64,000 bases of DNA from the NCBI RefSeq assembly GCF_036588685.1, contig NC_086382.1, positions 69,909,999-69,973,998 on the forward strand, in the 5' to 3' direction. The position numbers and the translations under genes are program-made. The notes under the pieces are model-generated. The model was not told the DNA's origin. It saw nothing but the letters and a program-made list of their open reading frames with translations, and made no database searches. Source of the stretch: Mytilus trossulus (Eukaryota > Mollusca > Bivalvia > Mytilida > Mytilidae). Below, piece by piece: positions 48,278 through 60,700 of this stretch. The number at the start of each line of letters is the position of its first letter. Positions within the stretch are counted from its first letter, which is position 1.

Positions 48278-48971
48278 CGATGCCACTGCTGGTGGACGTT
48301 TCGTCCCCGAGGGTATCACCAGCCCAGTAGTCAGCACTTCGGTGTTGACATGAATATCAATTATATGGTCATTTTTATAAATTTTCTGTTTACAAAACTT
48401 TGAATTTTTCGAAAAACTAAGGATTTTCTTACCCCAGGAGTAGATTACCTTAGCCGTATTTGGCACAACTTTTTGGAATTTTGGATCCTCAATGCTCTTC
48501 AACTTTGTTTTTATTTGGCTTTTTAACTATTTCGATCTGAGCGTCACTGATGAGTCTTATGTAGACGAAACGCGCGTCTGGCGTATAAATTATAATCCTG
48601 GTACTTTTGATAACTATTTACACCATTGGGTCGATGCCACTGCTGGTGGACGTTTCGTCCCCGAGGGTATCACCAGCCCAGTAGTCAGCACTTCGGTGTT
48701 GACATGAATATCAATTATATGGTCATTTTTATAAATTTTCTGTTTACAAAACTTTGAATTTTTCGAAAAACTAAGGATTTTCTTACCCCAGGAGTAGATT
48801 ACCTTAGCCGTATTTGGCACAACTTTTTGGAATTTTGGATCCTCAATGCTCTTCAACTTTGTTTTTATTTGGCTTTTTAACTATTTCGATCTGAGCGTCA
48901 CTGATGAGTCTTATGTAGACGAAACGCGCGTCTGGCGTATAAATTATAATCCTGGTACTTTTGATAACTAT
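48278..48971 (+). repeat. two tandem, visibly identical copies of a ~340-base dispersed repeat (period 354)
   Basis: Copies at 48278-48617 and 48632-48971 show no difference over the stretch compared, from CGATGCCACTGCTGGTGGAC to CCTGGTACTTTTGATAACTA. They are joined by TTACACCATTGGG. The block interrupts the promoter region of the gene relic at 49188. The translated frame shadows (48248-48502 and 48614-48856) are not genes. Confidence 0.9.
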
Positions 48972-49245
48972 CATTCATGTTTGCACTTGTCTATGTAAAT
49001 GTTCATAATAAATGACTATGTGTACGTCAGGTCATAACGTCATGGTCATTGTTACTGAGATAAACAAAAAACACACATCATTTCTTATAGCCAATCGTCT
49101 AGCTGTTAATTCCAATAAGGACATTCTCAACCATATAAAAGAAAACTTTGGCGATTTTTTATCATTTAAAAAATCTAAAGGAGTATGAAGTCTATTCTTT
49201 ATTCTGTGGTTATCTTAATTTCCATTTATTCCACTTAAGGTATAT
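48972..49245 (+). pseudogene. dead copy C of the secreted-protein gene: promoter and signal exon only
   Basis: TGTACGTCAGGTCATAACGT at about 49020 and CATATAAAAGAAAACTTTGG at about 49132 repeat the gene A and B promoter. ATG at about 49187 opens a signal-peptide frame (MKSILYSVVILISIYST) that stops in TAA exactly where A and B read CAA before the donor; the donor is also changed to GTATAT. Sequence resembling the gene 3' flank follows at 49280-49600, so exon 2 was deleted. The E-box half of the promoter is cut off by the tandem repeat. Confidence 0.8.
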
Positions 49246-49609
49246 AAAATATATAGTATAATAGAAGACAAATATTTCCTTAATATATATCGAATGTGTT
49301 TTTATTGACAACCCAGTAAAAAAACCCGCACGTTAAAAGCTTTTCTTTGAGGGAGGTGGCAACATAAAGCCCTTTTGTGGATCTTTGTATTAGAAATTAA
49401 ATCAAGTTTCATTTCTCAGACGTTCCGATAGATGGAAATCAGTTTTTAGAGTGTAGATAATAACTGCGACCATTCTTAAAAAATCCTGTATCGTTTATTA
49501 TCACTTGTTTCGTGTTCTTGTTATCTATCATTCATATATACGATTATTATACAGTTATTTTTGTTAGTTTTTCTATATTGAATATACAAGTTAGGAGACG
49601 TTGAATGAT

Positions 49610-50015
49610 TGTCAAAAAGTCTGGCGCAAATATAACATTCAATCATAGTATTTATAAAGTATTTATTTACAACCACTGGGGCGATGACACTGTTGGTGCA
49701 GTTTTAATTTCCCGATGGTCTCATCAGCCCAGTAGTCAGAAGATGAATTATTATTGACATGGTCACTTATAAATCAACTGTATACATAGATTTTTTGAAA
49801 TACTGAAGCTTTTCTACTTAAAGTAAAGATTACTTTAGCTGTATTTGGTAACCCTTATAGGAATTTTTGGTACAAAAATAAATGCCCTTCAACTTCTATC
49901 TTCATTTGGCCTTCATCATTTTTTGATAGGAGCGTCACTGATGTGACTTTTTGTAGACGAAACGCGTGCGTGTCTGGCGCAAATATAATGTCAATCCTGG
50001 TATCCATGATGAGTG
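49610..50015 (+). repeat. diverged copy of the 354-base dispersed repeat
   Basis: GGGGCGATGACACTGTTGGT to AACGCGTGCGTGTCTGGCG and CCTGGTATCCATGATGAGT. A scrap of another copy end lies at 49610-49640. Confidence 0.65.
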
Positions 50016-50054
50016 TATAGTACTTCGGTGTTATCAACTGGGCAATCAAAACTT

Positions 50055-51798
50055 GAAGTTCTTAAGAGCCTGTGTCGCTCACCTTGGTCTATGCGCATAT
50101 TCAACAAAAGACACAGATGGATTAATGACAAAATTGTGTTTTGGTGATGTGTTTGTAGAATTTACTTTACTGAACATTCTTGCTACTTACAATTATATTC
50201 ATCTTAAATGAACTTGGTCCATTAGTTACAAAGGAAAATATTTTGTTAAAAACAAAACTTAACAAAATTTATGAAAATTATTAAAAATTTACTGTAAAGG
50301 ACTGTAACTCTTTAAGGGGTCGACTGACCATTTTTTCATGTTGACTTATCTGTAGCTCTTACTTTGCTGATCATTATTGCTGTTTCTCTATCTACAATAA
50401 TATTCAAGATAATAACCAAAAAACGGCAAAATTTCCTTCAAAATCACCAATGCAGGGACAGCAACCCAACAACCGATTGTCCAATTAGTCTGACAATTTC
50501 AGGGCAGCTAGATCTTGACTTTATAACAATTTATTCCCATGTCAGATTTGCTCTAAATGCTTCGGTTTCAGAGTTATAAGCCAAAATCTACATTTTACCC
50601 CCTATAAATAATGTTCTATTTTAGCCATGGTGGTCATCTTGGTTGGTTGGCCGAGTCATGCCACACATCTTTTAAACTATATACCCCAATGATGATTGTG
50701 TCCAAGTATTGTTAAATTTGGCCTTGTAGTTTCAGAGAAGATTTTTGTAAAAGATAACAAAAATTAACGAAATATTGGTAACAAATGACTATTCAAGGAC
50801 AATAACTCCTGAAGGGGTCAATTGACCAATTCGATCATGACTTATTTGTAGATCTTACTTTGCTGATCATTATTGCTGTTTACAGTTTATCTTTATCTAT
50901 AATAATTTTAAAGAAATTAACCAAAAACTGCAAATTTCCTTAAAATTTCCAATTCAGGGACAGCAATCCAACAACTTATTGTTCAATTTGTCTGAACATA
51001 ACAGGGTATCTAGATCTAGACTTGATAAACAATTTAACCCCTTGACAGATTTGCTCTAAATGGTTCGGTTTTAGAGTTATAAGCCAACATCTACATTATA
51101 CCCCTATGTTCTATTTTTAGCCTGGTGGCCATATTGGTTGGTTGGTCGGATAACGCCACACATTTTTTTAAACTAGATACCCCAATGATGATTGTGGCCA
51201 AGTTTTGTTAAATTTGGCCCAGTAGTTTCAGATGAGAAGATTTTTGTAAAAGATCACAAAATTTTACGAAAAATTGGTAAAAAATTACTATACAGGGCAA
51301 TAACTCCTTAAGGGGTACATATTTGTAGATCTTACTTTGCTGATCATTATTGCTGCTTACAGTTTATCTCTATCTATAATAATATTCAAGATATTAACCA
51401 AAAACTGCAAAATTTCCTTAAAATTGCCAATTCAGGGACAGCAACCCAACAACCTATTGTTCAATTTGGCTGAATATTCAGGGAAGCTAGATCTTGACTT
51501 GATACACAAGTTAACCCCTTGTCAGATTTGTTTTAAATGCCTCGGTTTCAGAGTTATAAGCCAAAATCTACATTTTACCCCTATGTTCTTATAAGCCATG
51601 GCGGCCATCTTGGTTGGTTGGCCGGGTCACCAGACACATTTTTAAACTAGATACCCAATAATTATTGAGGCCAAGTATGGTTAAATTTGGCCCCGTAGTT
51701 TCGGAGGAGAAGATTTTTTTAAAAGTTAAGGACGACGGACACCGGACGCCAAGTGATGAGAAAAGCTCACTTGGCCTGTTAGGCCAGGTGAGCTAAAC
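50055..51798 (+). repeat. composite repeat with three internal ~480-base units
   Basis: Opens AAGAGCCTGTGTCGCTCACC and closes GGCCAGGTGAGCTAAA, which gives a partial inverted end (GCTCACCT). Inside, three units start near 50290, 50790 and 51290; each contains TACTTTGCTGATCATTATTG, CAGGGACAGCAA and TTGGTTGGTTGGCCG or similar. The end block has GACGACGGACACCGGACGCC. No convincing frame. Confidence 0.75.
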
Positions 51799-52559
51799 AA
51801 ATAGTTGCAATATAAAAAGACAACAATAAAAACAACGAAGAGAAAAAAAAACAAATGTCAAAATATAGCATATACACTTTTACATTGTAAATAGACGCAA
51901 TATTATTGAATTGTGAAAGATATATTCCAACTGGAAATTACCTAGATAAGCAACTACGTTGTCCCAATTATTAATTCCTGATTCCGGATTTAATTAGGAA
52001 TAAGTCATAGTAGTTATCACTTAGACATATTAGTTCATATAAGTGGTATTCAGTAAAATCTTGCAAGCATAGAATAGACAAAGAATGAATAAACGACATG
52101 TATACATCGCACCTCTTTCACATAATGACATCTGGGATATTTCTTAAAACCTTTACTAAATTCTTTCAGATACAAACATTTGCTTTTGGAGTTTGGTTGG
52201 ACCTATAGATATCGTATTTCAAGCAAGATATCACATCACAATTTGAAGGTGATGTTGTTTTAGAGCTAGATAATATAGATACAATTAATGTAAGCATACT
52301 GATGAATAAAATAGGTTATCAATTTAACACTTTTATCTTGGAATATTGTCTTTTTCTGAGCTAATACTGAATTTGTTTTTTGTTAAGAAATAACCAAATA
52401 CGAATGGCTACACATTGTTGAACATTTTGGAACCTTTATTCTGTCAATACTTATATGTTACAGTGTGGCATTTTATAGGTTCTTTTCTGATCAAACTGTT
52501 TTGACTTTTTGAAATTAAATCTTTGGTTACATGTATAGGATGATCAAGTAAAACGTGGT

Positions 52560-53650
52560 TTCATTATTATATAAAATTCGCTTAGCTTTAGTTTGTCAAC
52601 AAATTCTGCATTCCTATGGGAACGAAATATGCAACTCTCGTTGCCGACCGTTTCTTTCACACGAGTCGAAGGTCCATCAGACATTTGTCAAAAAACAGAA
52701 AGATAAGATTCCCTTATTTTGCATTCAGATATATTGATGATGTTCTTTCCATTAACATTCCAAATTTTTCTGATTGGGTTCCAATAATATATCCCTCAGA
52801 ACTAGAAATTAAAAAAACAATAAAAATAAACATGTCTTCAAATTCCCTTTTTTTTTTTACGAATACCTTAAATTTGACAAGACACCGCCAACTCAGTACC
52901 AGAACTTCTGACCAACGAGACAATTTCAATTTTGAAATTATCAAATTCTTCCACCTTAGAACTTTATCTGCATATGGGCTATATATTTTCAAATTTGTTT
53001 TCGGTAATATCATGAATATAGAGCTTGGACTAGTAAAACATCACCAGTGTATGAGAAGTAAGTTGAAGAACCAGGGTATACCTAGGAACCTATCAACTTT
53101 TTTATAAGCAATTTGATCCAATATAACAAGACCGTGTTGATAAATATTCTGTATCAACCTCACAAATAATATACCATGGTCTTAAATAGATTATGGGTAC
53201 TGATGTTGTTTGTCATCTTATTAATGTGTTAAAGTCTTCTTTATTTTTCTTTATCCATATTTCTTTTACTGTTGAGTCAATTGTTGGTGACATGCATTGT
53301 AGGATATGTATTTATACATCATTGAGTTATTGTGCTATGGTATATCATTTTGTATTATCTTTCATTTTAGATCATCTCCTTTGTCTATATGTTTTTTTAT
53401 GTTTCCTTGTTGCATATTACGTTTGTTTTAATAGTGATAAAGATTATTACTCAATGTTGACTGCTGTATCTGTATTATTTTTTTTACATGTTTACCGATT
53501 AGTGTGTCTGTTTGTTTTGTTCACACATCATTGTCACTATAATGGAATTGTTTGTGACTGTCATACAGGTAAGAGGTTTGGATAGCTATAAAACCAGGTT
53601 TTATCCACCATTTTCTACATTAGAAATCCCTGGTATTTTGAAATAACATA
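52560..53650 (+). pseudogene. Penelope-type reverse transcriptase relic 3
   Basis: Plus-strand frame 52616-53107 starts MGTKYATLVADRFFHT, keeps the catalytic FRYIDDVLSINIPNF (after RKIRFPYFA) and SELEIKKT, then DQRDNFNFEI and SAYGLYIFKFVF. It then degenerates (SQIIYHGLK-like end near 53180). The tail reads on to AACCAGGTTTTATCCACCAT near 53600. The hydrophobic frame 53193-53585 is a by-product of the T-rich tail, not a gene. 5' half missing. Confidence 0.7.
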
Positions 53651-53659
53651 TTTTCTAGC

Positions 53660-54795
53660 TATATACATGATATATAGATTAACAAACACAAGTAAAATAA
53701 ATAATATATTACAAATATCTTCTGATTCATTTTCATTTTAATATACAAGTAAATATATAAACAGAACAATAGATATTAATACAAATGAGACAAAACAGAA
53801 AACATAACACAATAAGTTAACAAATAATATGATACACAAATCAATCAAACAAGTTTCTTTAATCATTTAACAAATGTGCGTTAATGCTGTTTTTTTGGCT
53901 TATTCCAGCAATCTTATAAAATATAGATATTAAGATACTTTGTATAGCTCTGTATTTACATTTCCAAATTGATGATATTCTTCTTGACAAGATATAAATT
54001 ATGCAAACAATTCACCTTTAATTAAAGAAATACCTAAAGGATAACAATAATTTCAAATAAAAATGTGCAAACTAGAAAAAAAATTAACAGAATATATACA
54101 ACTTAACAAGAATTTGACCATGTTTAGTTCACTTACAATGCCCAGCCAGTAATATCATATTTATAAATGTTGTTTTGAATACCATTTTAAAAGTTCACAT
54201 CATAAATATCAAGTGACCTAAGTTTTAAGTTAAAGTGACCACAACTTCCTAGTTAACTACCTAAACAAAAAATTTTACTCTGAGAATTTGCGTGTTTCAA
54301 TTTTCTGTTAGATAAACCATTCAATCCAAATCAAAACTATCAATTAGCAGAAAATTTACAAATTGTACTACATTTGTACATTTCAAAATTATGTAAGCAT
54401 AACTTTATTGTAAATTACTTTAACCAAAACTTAACCCTGCATAAGAAACAGACAATATGAACAATGGGAAACAAACACATAATGCCTGATTGTATTCTTA
54501 AAAAAATCTGAAGTGCTTTAACCTAGTCAGTAAAGGAAATACTGCCATTCTTCACTCAATTCCCTATATGCATTAGAATTTTCATACTTAATTAAAGTCA
54601 TAAAAAAAAATAAGAAAACATTTAAACAAATTGACGATAATTGAGAAATTGATATGGCTATCCAATTAAAGAACTGTTGAAGGTCTCTGTTGTGTTGAAT
54701 TAGAAATAATAGTTACATTCAATATGTTATATCTTTGTATAAAAGCTACTTTAGACACTGGATATATCACAGCACTGATCAAAACATCTTATTAC
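53660..54795. other. AT-rich spacer / 3' region of the Ig-domain gene
   Basis: No gene supported. The part next to 54796 is likely the 3' UTR of the minus-strand Ig gene. Confidence 0.5.
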
Positions 54796-57700
54796 TTAAG
54801 GGTTCTCATTATTTTCTAACATTCGAATACCAGATTGATCATGGTTTCCCTCATCTGAAATAATGAAATTAAAAATAAATAAGATAATTTATTAACAGAA
54901 CTTTAAGTTTCTTATCTAGTTTTAATAAATATAAACAAAACTAAAATATTCATTTAATATATTCTTACTTTCATATAAACACCTCATAGTGCATTCTGCA
55001 TATTTCTGAACTTCTATCTGGTTACTGATATACAAAAATGGTGTACATGTGCAAAGTATACCCGAGTATAATAAATGTACATTTAATTTCCTTTTACAGT
55101 CATATGTAATTAATTAATTGTTGTTTGTTAACGTCCAAAAGGAACTTTTTGATATAAATTGAAAACTTGTACAAATCAAATCAACGTTGAATATATTAGG
55201 TGGGTTATACCAGTATGGTAAACCAGGATAAAGAATTGGAAATTTGGACAGCGATACGCCAATAGTACATTTAAATAAAAATAAAGATCCTGTACTCTCA
55301 ATTTATATCCTCTGAAATGTATTTAATTAATGACAGAGCACTAGTTTAAATAAAATGTTAATGAGACAGGAACCCAACAGCACATTAAAACCAGTTCAGA
55401 GGATACAAGAGCATATTTCTCTAACCTAGGTTTAAACCCTGTGTTAACAATGGCAAACAGTTTATAATCTGTTACAATGAGAAATCTGTTTCATAGATTG
55501 CCTGAAAAGAAGGTCCGGTAAATACTTATTTTGGCCTAAAATTTAAAAGAACATCTAATGAAAGATTTTTTTTATCAATTTTCAAACACTTAAGGGTCTT
55601 CTTTGGTTTATTTAATTGGTTTTTGTAAAAGATTTGAACTGATTTGGTCCTTAAAGATGCCTTATTTCAAGTTTAAAAATGAAAATTCTATCAAATATGC
55701 AACAAAACCATTGAAAATGTAACTTTACATACATTTTTTTACTAAAATGGAAGTGGTTGCATTCCTGTCCAGTCTCAACCTTCATATAATCATATATATT
55801 TTATATCATCATCAAATACTACATACATTTAAATATCAAGACATGTTCGGCCACTTTCATTTTACGGCAATAACTTCTATAAGGAGCTGTCTGACACAAT
55901 TAGCATGTTCAGCTATGATAACTTACTGTAAACCAACTTGTTTTCGTGGATACTTTATTTCTCGTTTTTCTTCTTTCTAGTCAACTTCACAGCTATTTAA
56001 TTTCGCTATTTTCTAATATACTTGATGTAGTTTGGTAAGGATCCAAGATTTATACATTCACAACAATTAATTTTCGAGTTATTTTTCTACTTGCCAAAGT
56101 TGCAAAAGTAAATCGCTCACCAAAATAAGTTGGTTTACAGTATCTGTTGATTTTATCTTTTGCAGTTTTCTTTAACTAATGTTAATCTTGCCAAAAATGG
56201 CTAAAAATAATTTTAAGGTTGGCAATAAATAACTCCTATATAAGAAGTTGATGGACAATTTCAGCAATGTGATTATGTCTATATTTTTAATGATTTCAAA
56301 TTATCGTGATTGTTATTCATATGTTATAGTATCAAAGATGATAAACAAAAACACAAGCAGATGGAATAAACATTACCAAAAACTTGTAGTTGACCAATTA
56401 TCAATGAAAATGAACCAATTACAAATGAACCTTGTCAGATGGCCTTGAACAAATTAAATTTAAACACCTGAAAATCATGATTTTGTAGACATTCTAAATT
56501 GTATCAATGGGATCTGATGACAAGTCCCTAAAGATTATTGAAAGTTCTAGACACTAAGTAAAAAGACACTTTTAATCACTTAGTATTGTTTTTTCATAAA
56601 TATATAAGTCTCTGCATCTGAATTAACTTGTTTACCTATATATAAAATATGAACTTCATTTTTAACAAGCCTAATTTTTTTTTTTTAACTTGTACATATA
56701 ATAGATAAAAATCCTTACTCTTTTTATTCCTCAAATTTGGGCATTTTCCACTTTTATATATATAAATAATCAATACTATAATTGCTGACAACCCTACACA
56801 TGTTACACCTACTGCTAGCCCAGCTTTGGTGTTTCCAACAACATTGAGGTCTGAAAAAGAAAATGAACAAACACAAACTTGCAATATGAATTTCTATGTT
56901 CGGTGGAACCAGGAATTGGTGTGAACACTTTAATTTGGAATTAAAATTAGAAAGATCATATCATGAGGAACATGTGCACTAAGTTTCAAGTTGATTTGAC
57001 TTTAACTTGAACAAAAAACTTGAACCTGAAGCGGGACAAACAGACAGAAAAACACAATGCTCATAAATGGGGCATACAAAAATTTGCTGGACTGACTGAC
57101 TGACTGACAGACAAACAGAGTGCAACCTAAAGTCCTCTTTGATATCCTAGGAACAGGGCTTATTAGAAAGAGAGGTCTAGGGCAACTGTATCAACAGACT
57201 ATCATAATATAAATCAAGCTATAAATTTTTCTGAGTCAATAAAAGTATTGGATAAATAAACAAAAACATATCAACCATTTGCTATAAACACAATCTCTCC
57301 AAATAATAAAAAACAATAAGATTTGACATACCACAACTACAGATGAATTCAATTTACTTGAAGGCTGGATTGAGCATTGATGGTCTTCTTATGGACATTT
57401 AACAATTTTGAATGACCTCCATACTCCCTCCATACTCATAATAATGTTGTAAGTTACAAAACTTTTAGAAAACTAAAAGACTTAATAATTACTATAAACC
57501 ACTTCAAAATTAACTTTATACAATACTGTTTAAGTATTTGAATACAATGAAATAATTTTAAGATTAAACAAAAATGTGTAATAGGTTTTTGTTTATAATC
57601 TATGATTGAAATGTCAATCATGTAAACCTACCAATGACTGTTAGTGTTATGTAAGAACTTGTCCCAGTCCCATATTCATTTCTAGCATTACATGTGTAGA

Positions 57701-60700
57701 CTCCTGTGTCATTTTCGTCTGTTATCAAAATGGTCAGAGATGATGTGTTGTAATTTCCACCACTGTATTTCATTATTAAACTGGAGTTAATAACTTCTGA
57801 AGTTACATTATCATGTCCAGTCTTTTTTGTCCAGTAAACATCATAGAATACCAGGTCTGAGGTTATGTTACTCAACAAAGTCACAGAGCTTCCAATGTTA
57901 ACATCGTATGAAGACTGAGAAATAGTTACGTTTGGTGGAGCTAAAAAGCAGAAATCATAGAGGTGAATATATTTTACAAGTATCAGTATACTGTATACAG
58001 GAAAGGTAACTCAAAACAAATTTAAAGTCTTTTCGGTTGTTCATATTCTCAAATTCTAACCAGAGGATCTGATGAGGCGTATAAAATTGATGTGATAATC
58101 ACAAATTAAAGAGATAATTGAACAAATAATTTAAAACAGTATCATTACATAGGGTTCATTATAGGCATTCAGATGATCTTATTTTTGTGTCTTTTAAGTT
58201 AGGGTAGCAACCTCAAAACAATAAGTTATGAAACTAAAACACAAGTTTCTTAAAAACTGAATCTTTCATTTGAAATTCAAAACAATGACAATGATTTTAG
58301 AATTACAATTTACCATGATTAAATGTACCTACCTAATGTATTGTCATCATTGGCAACCAATGGTTTGCTCAATGAATTATAATGACCAAATGAGCAGGTA
58401 TACAGGTGGTTTGTGTCACTTTGAGTTAAATTATATATCAGTAAGGCAAAACCATTTTTCTGCCTCTGAATGCCATATTTAGAAATATTTGACGAAGTAT
58501 TGCCGAAAGCCAAAACTTCATTGTCAGGTCCACCAGTGAATTTCCAGGTTTTACCCAGGTATTTCTTGTAATTTGTACAACATGATAGCCTAACTGTCTT
58601 CCCAAACTCAAGCGGCAGAGAAGCTTTCCATTTAACTACAAATACCAAATAAATAATACACTTATTTCCCACATGATTTTTTTTATTGCATAGGTGACAT
58701 CAGGGCTGTCCCCTCCCCTTTCACTGGACAAATTTGTTTGATTTTGATAATTGTGATATTCCAAATCAATAAAATTAAAGTGTTTTTTTTAGAAAGCACA
58801 GGAACATGTGCAAACTGGGCGTTGAATAATAAGGTAGAGCAGAGTTAGAAATTCTTAAATTGGATTGTGTTTACAAAAACAAAAATGCAAAAGGAACTAT
58901 ATTGTAAAGGGAATATAATCTGTATAGTGTTTGGTTATCATGGTTATGGTTTCAAACTAATTAAATACACAACTGTTCAACATACATGTGAGATGTGTCA
59001 TATAGAAAATAACCTTATATATAAATGCAAATAAATATTAAAAATTTATAAAAACCTCGCAATAATTTCTGAATTTACAGTATATAATGCAAATAAATAT
59101 CAAAAAATCTCTACGGAAAGTCTGTGACTGTTTGAAAATTAAGTTGTTATAATAACTCTTGAAAACAGACCACAATTCATCTTTCATTTTGTATCTGAAC
59201 ATTCCAAAATCAAATACATTGTAGTCTTATACATGCCAAATGTACACTTGCATAAGGTAATTTTCTATCCAACGCAGCCTGTTACAAGAGCAAAAAGCAA
59301 CAGAAATTAATAAACTCAGGAAAAAACACATATGCATACAATGATGAGACATTCTATTCATACAAAGGCAAAAAAACATGCAGTATATTATTATGATTAT
59401 ACATTTGTAGTACTAGATTTTGTGTAATACATGTACAATACATCTAAGGTGTTCCCACAGAAACTGCAAAGGCAATGGTACACATAGACAGAAAATGTGT
59501 GTGAGAGGGCAATTTTTGAAGCAACACATGAAATTTATCATATTTTGTATATATTATACATGAAAACTAACTTATGTGAGATAAAAAAGAAAACTAAACA
59601 TTAAACTTGAAGTTATATATCTGCTATAGGAGGACACTTGATTGATTTTCACTTGTGAGGGAACATGTACAGAAACAGTCATGTTTACTAATAACAACAA
59701 CTTCTAGTGTCTAAAATGATCTAATAAAATAAATATTCCTTTTGCTTTGCTAAAAATAAATTATAATTTACAAACTCTCCTAAAAGCTAGCAAACTTTAC
59801 ATTTAGCCCCTGATTTATCACAAATTCATATCATGGTGATGATGCCTACACCATGCAAAGGGCCATCTCCAATTGCCAGATTTAGATAAACTTACACAAT
59901 TTGCTATAAAATTAGAGAAAAAAGAACTAGAATAGCTTGCTCAAACAAAACATTGATAACGCTCACCTGAAATTCAACTGTTTGCTCTAAACATCAATAC
60001 ATTTTAATCAAAAAAGTTTTCCATCAAATGTAATATAAAGTAATGCAGAAGGTAATATGATACCAAATGTATGTTTTCCCCCTTTTAGAGAACGCTACAT
60101 ATGGTCCTTGTATGTTCACAGTAAAACAATTGTAGCACAATAAAAAGTTCCTTTCAACAATAAATACAGAAACACCTTGAATGAGTGCCAATAAGACAAC
60201 TCTCCATCCAAGTCACACTCATAAAAGTAAAATTATAGATCAAAGAACTTAAACACAGAGCCTTGGCTCACACCCAACAGCAATCTATAAAGGGGCCCAT
60301 AAGGGTTTGATTTTGAAATTTTTAAGAAAGTCGAATAAATGTATTAAACACATTTTTATCCTATTTGAACTCAAAATTTGGACATGTACAAACATGCATT
60401 AAATTCATCATGCTATCTAAGGATTAAGCTTATTCATGCATGTTTTTCAAAAAATGCGGGAAAACAAAACTACAATAAACAGCTGCGCCATGAGCGCATG
60501 ATACGCCCGACGTCTTGTGTGGAAGTTTTATGCAATAATCATAAATAGTTTCTGAGAAAGTGTTAAGCAATAACCATATATTGTTTTTGAGACACGGCGG
60601 GACATGTGAAACCCCCTACCCTGTTTTTTTTTTTACAAAAAACTAAACATCACTAAAATAAAATTTTGAATCAAAACCAAAAAGTATACAGATCTTTAGA

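Larger units (their letters stand above)
46150..52550 (+). repeat. decayed segmental duplication units (C, two gene relics)
   Basis: Contains two broken copies of the gene-plus-promoter block (46260-46645 and 48120-49600) and the downstream block (52000-52330, matching 38040-38400 and 44980-45330). Between them lie insertions described separately. Confidence 0.65.

Noticed and set aside
53193-53585. 130-residue hydrophobic protein
   Set aside because: It lies in the T-rich tail of a retroelement relic; the hydrophobicity follows from base composition, and no domain or initiation context was seen.
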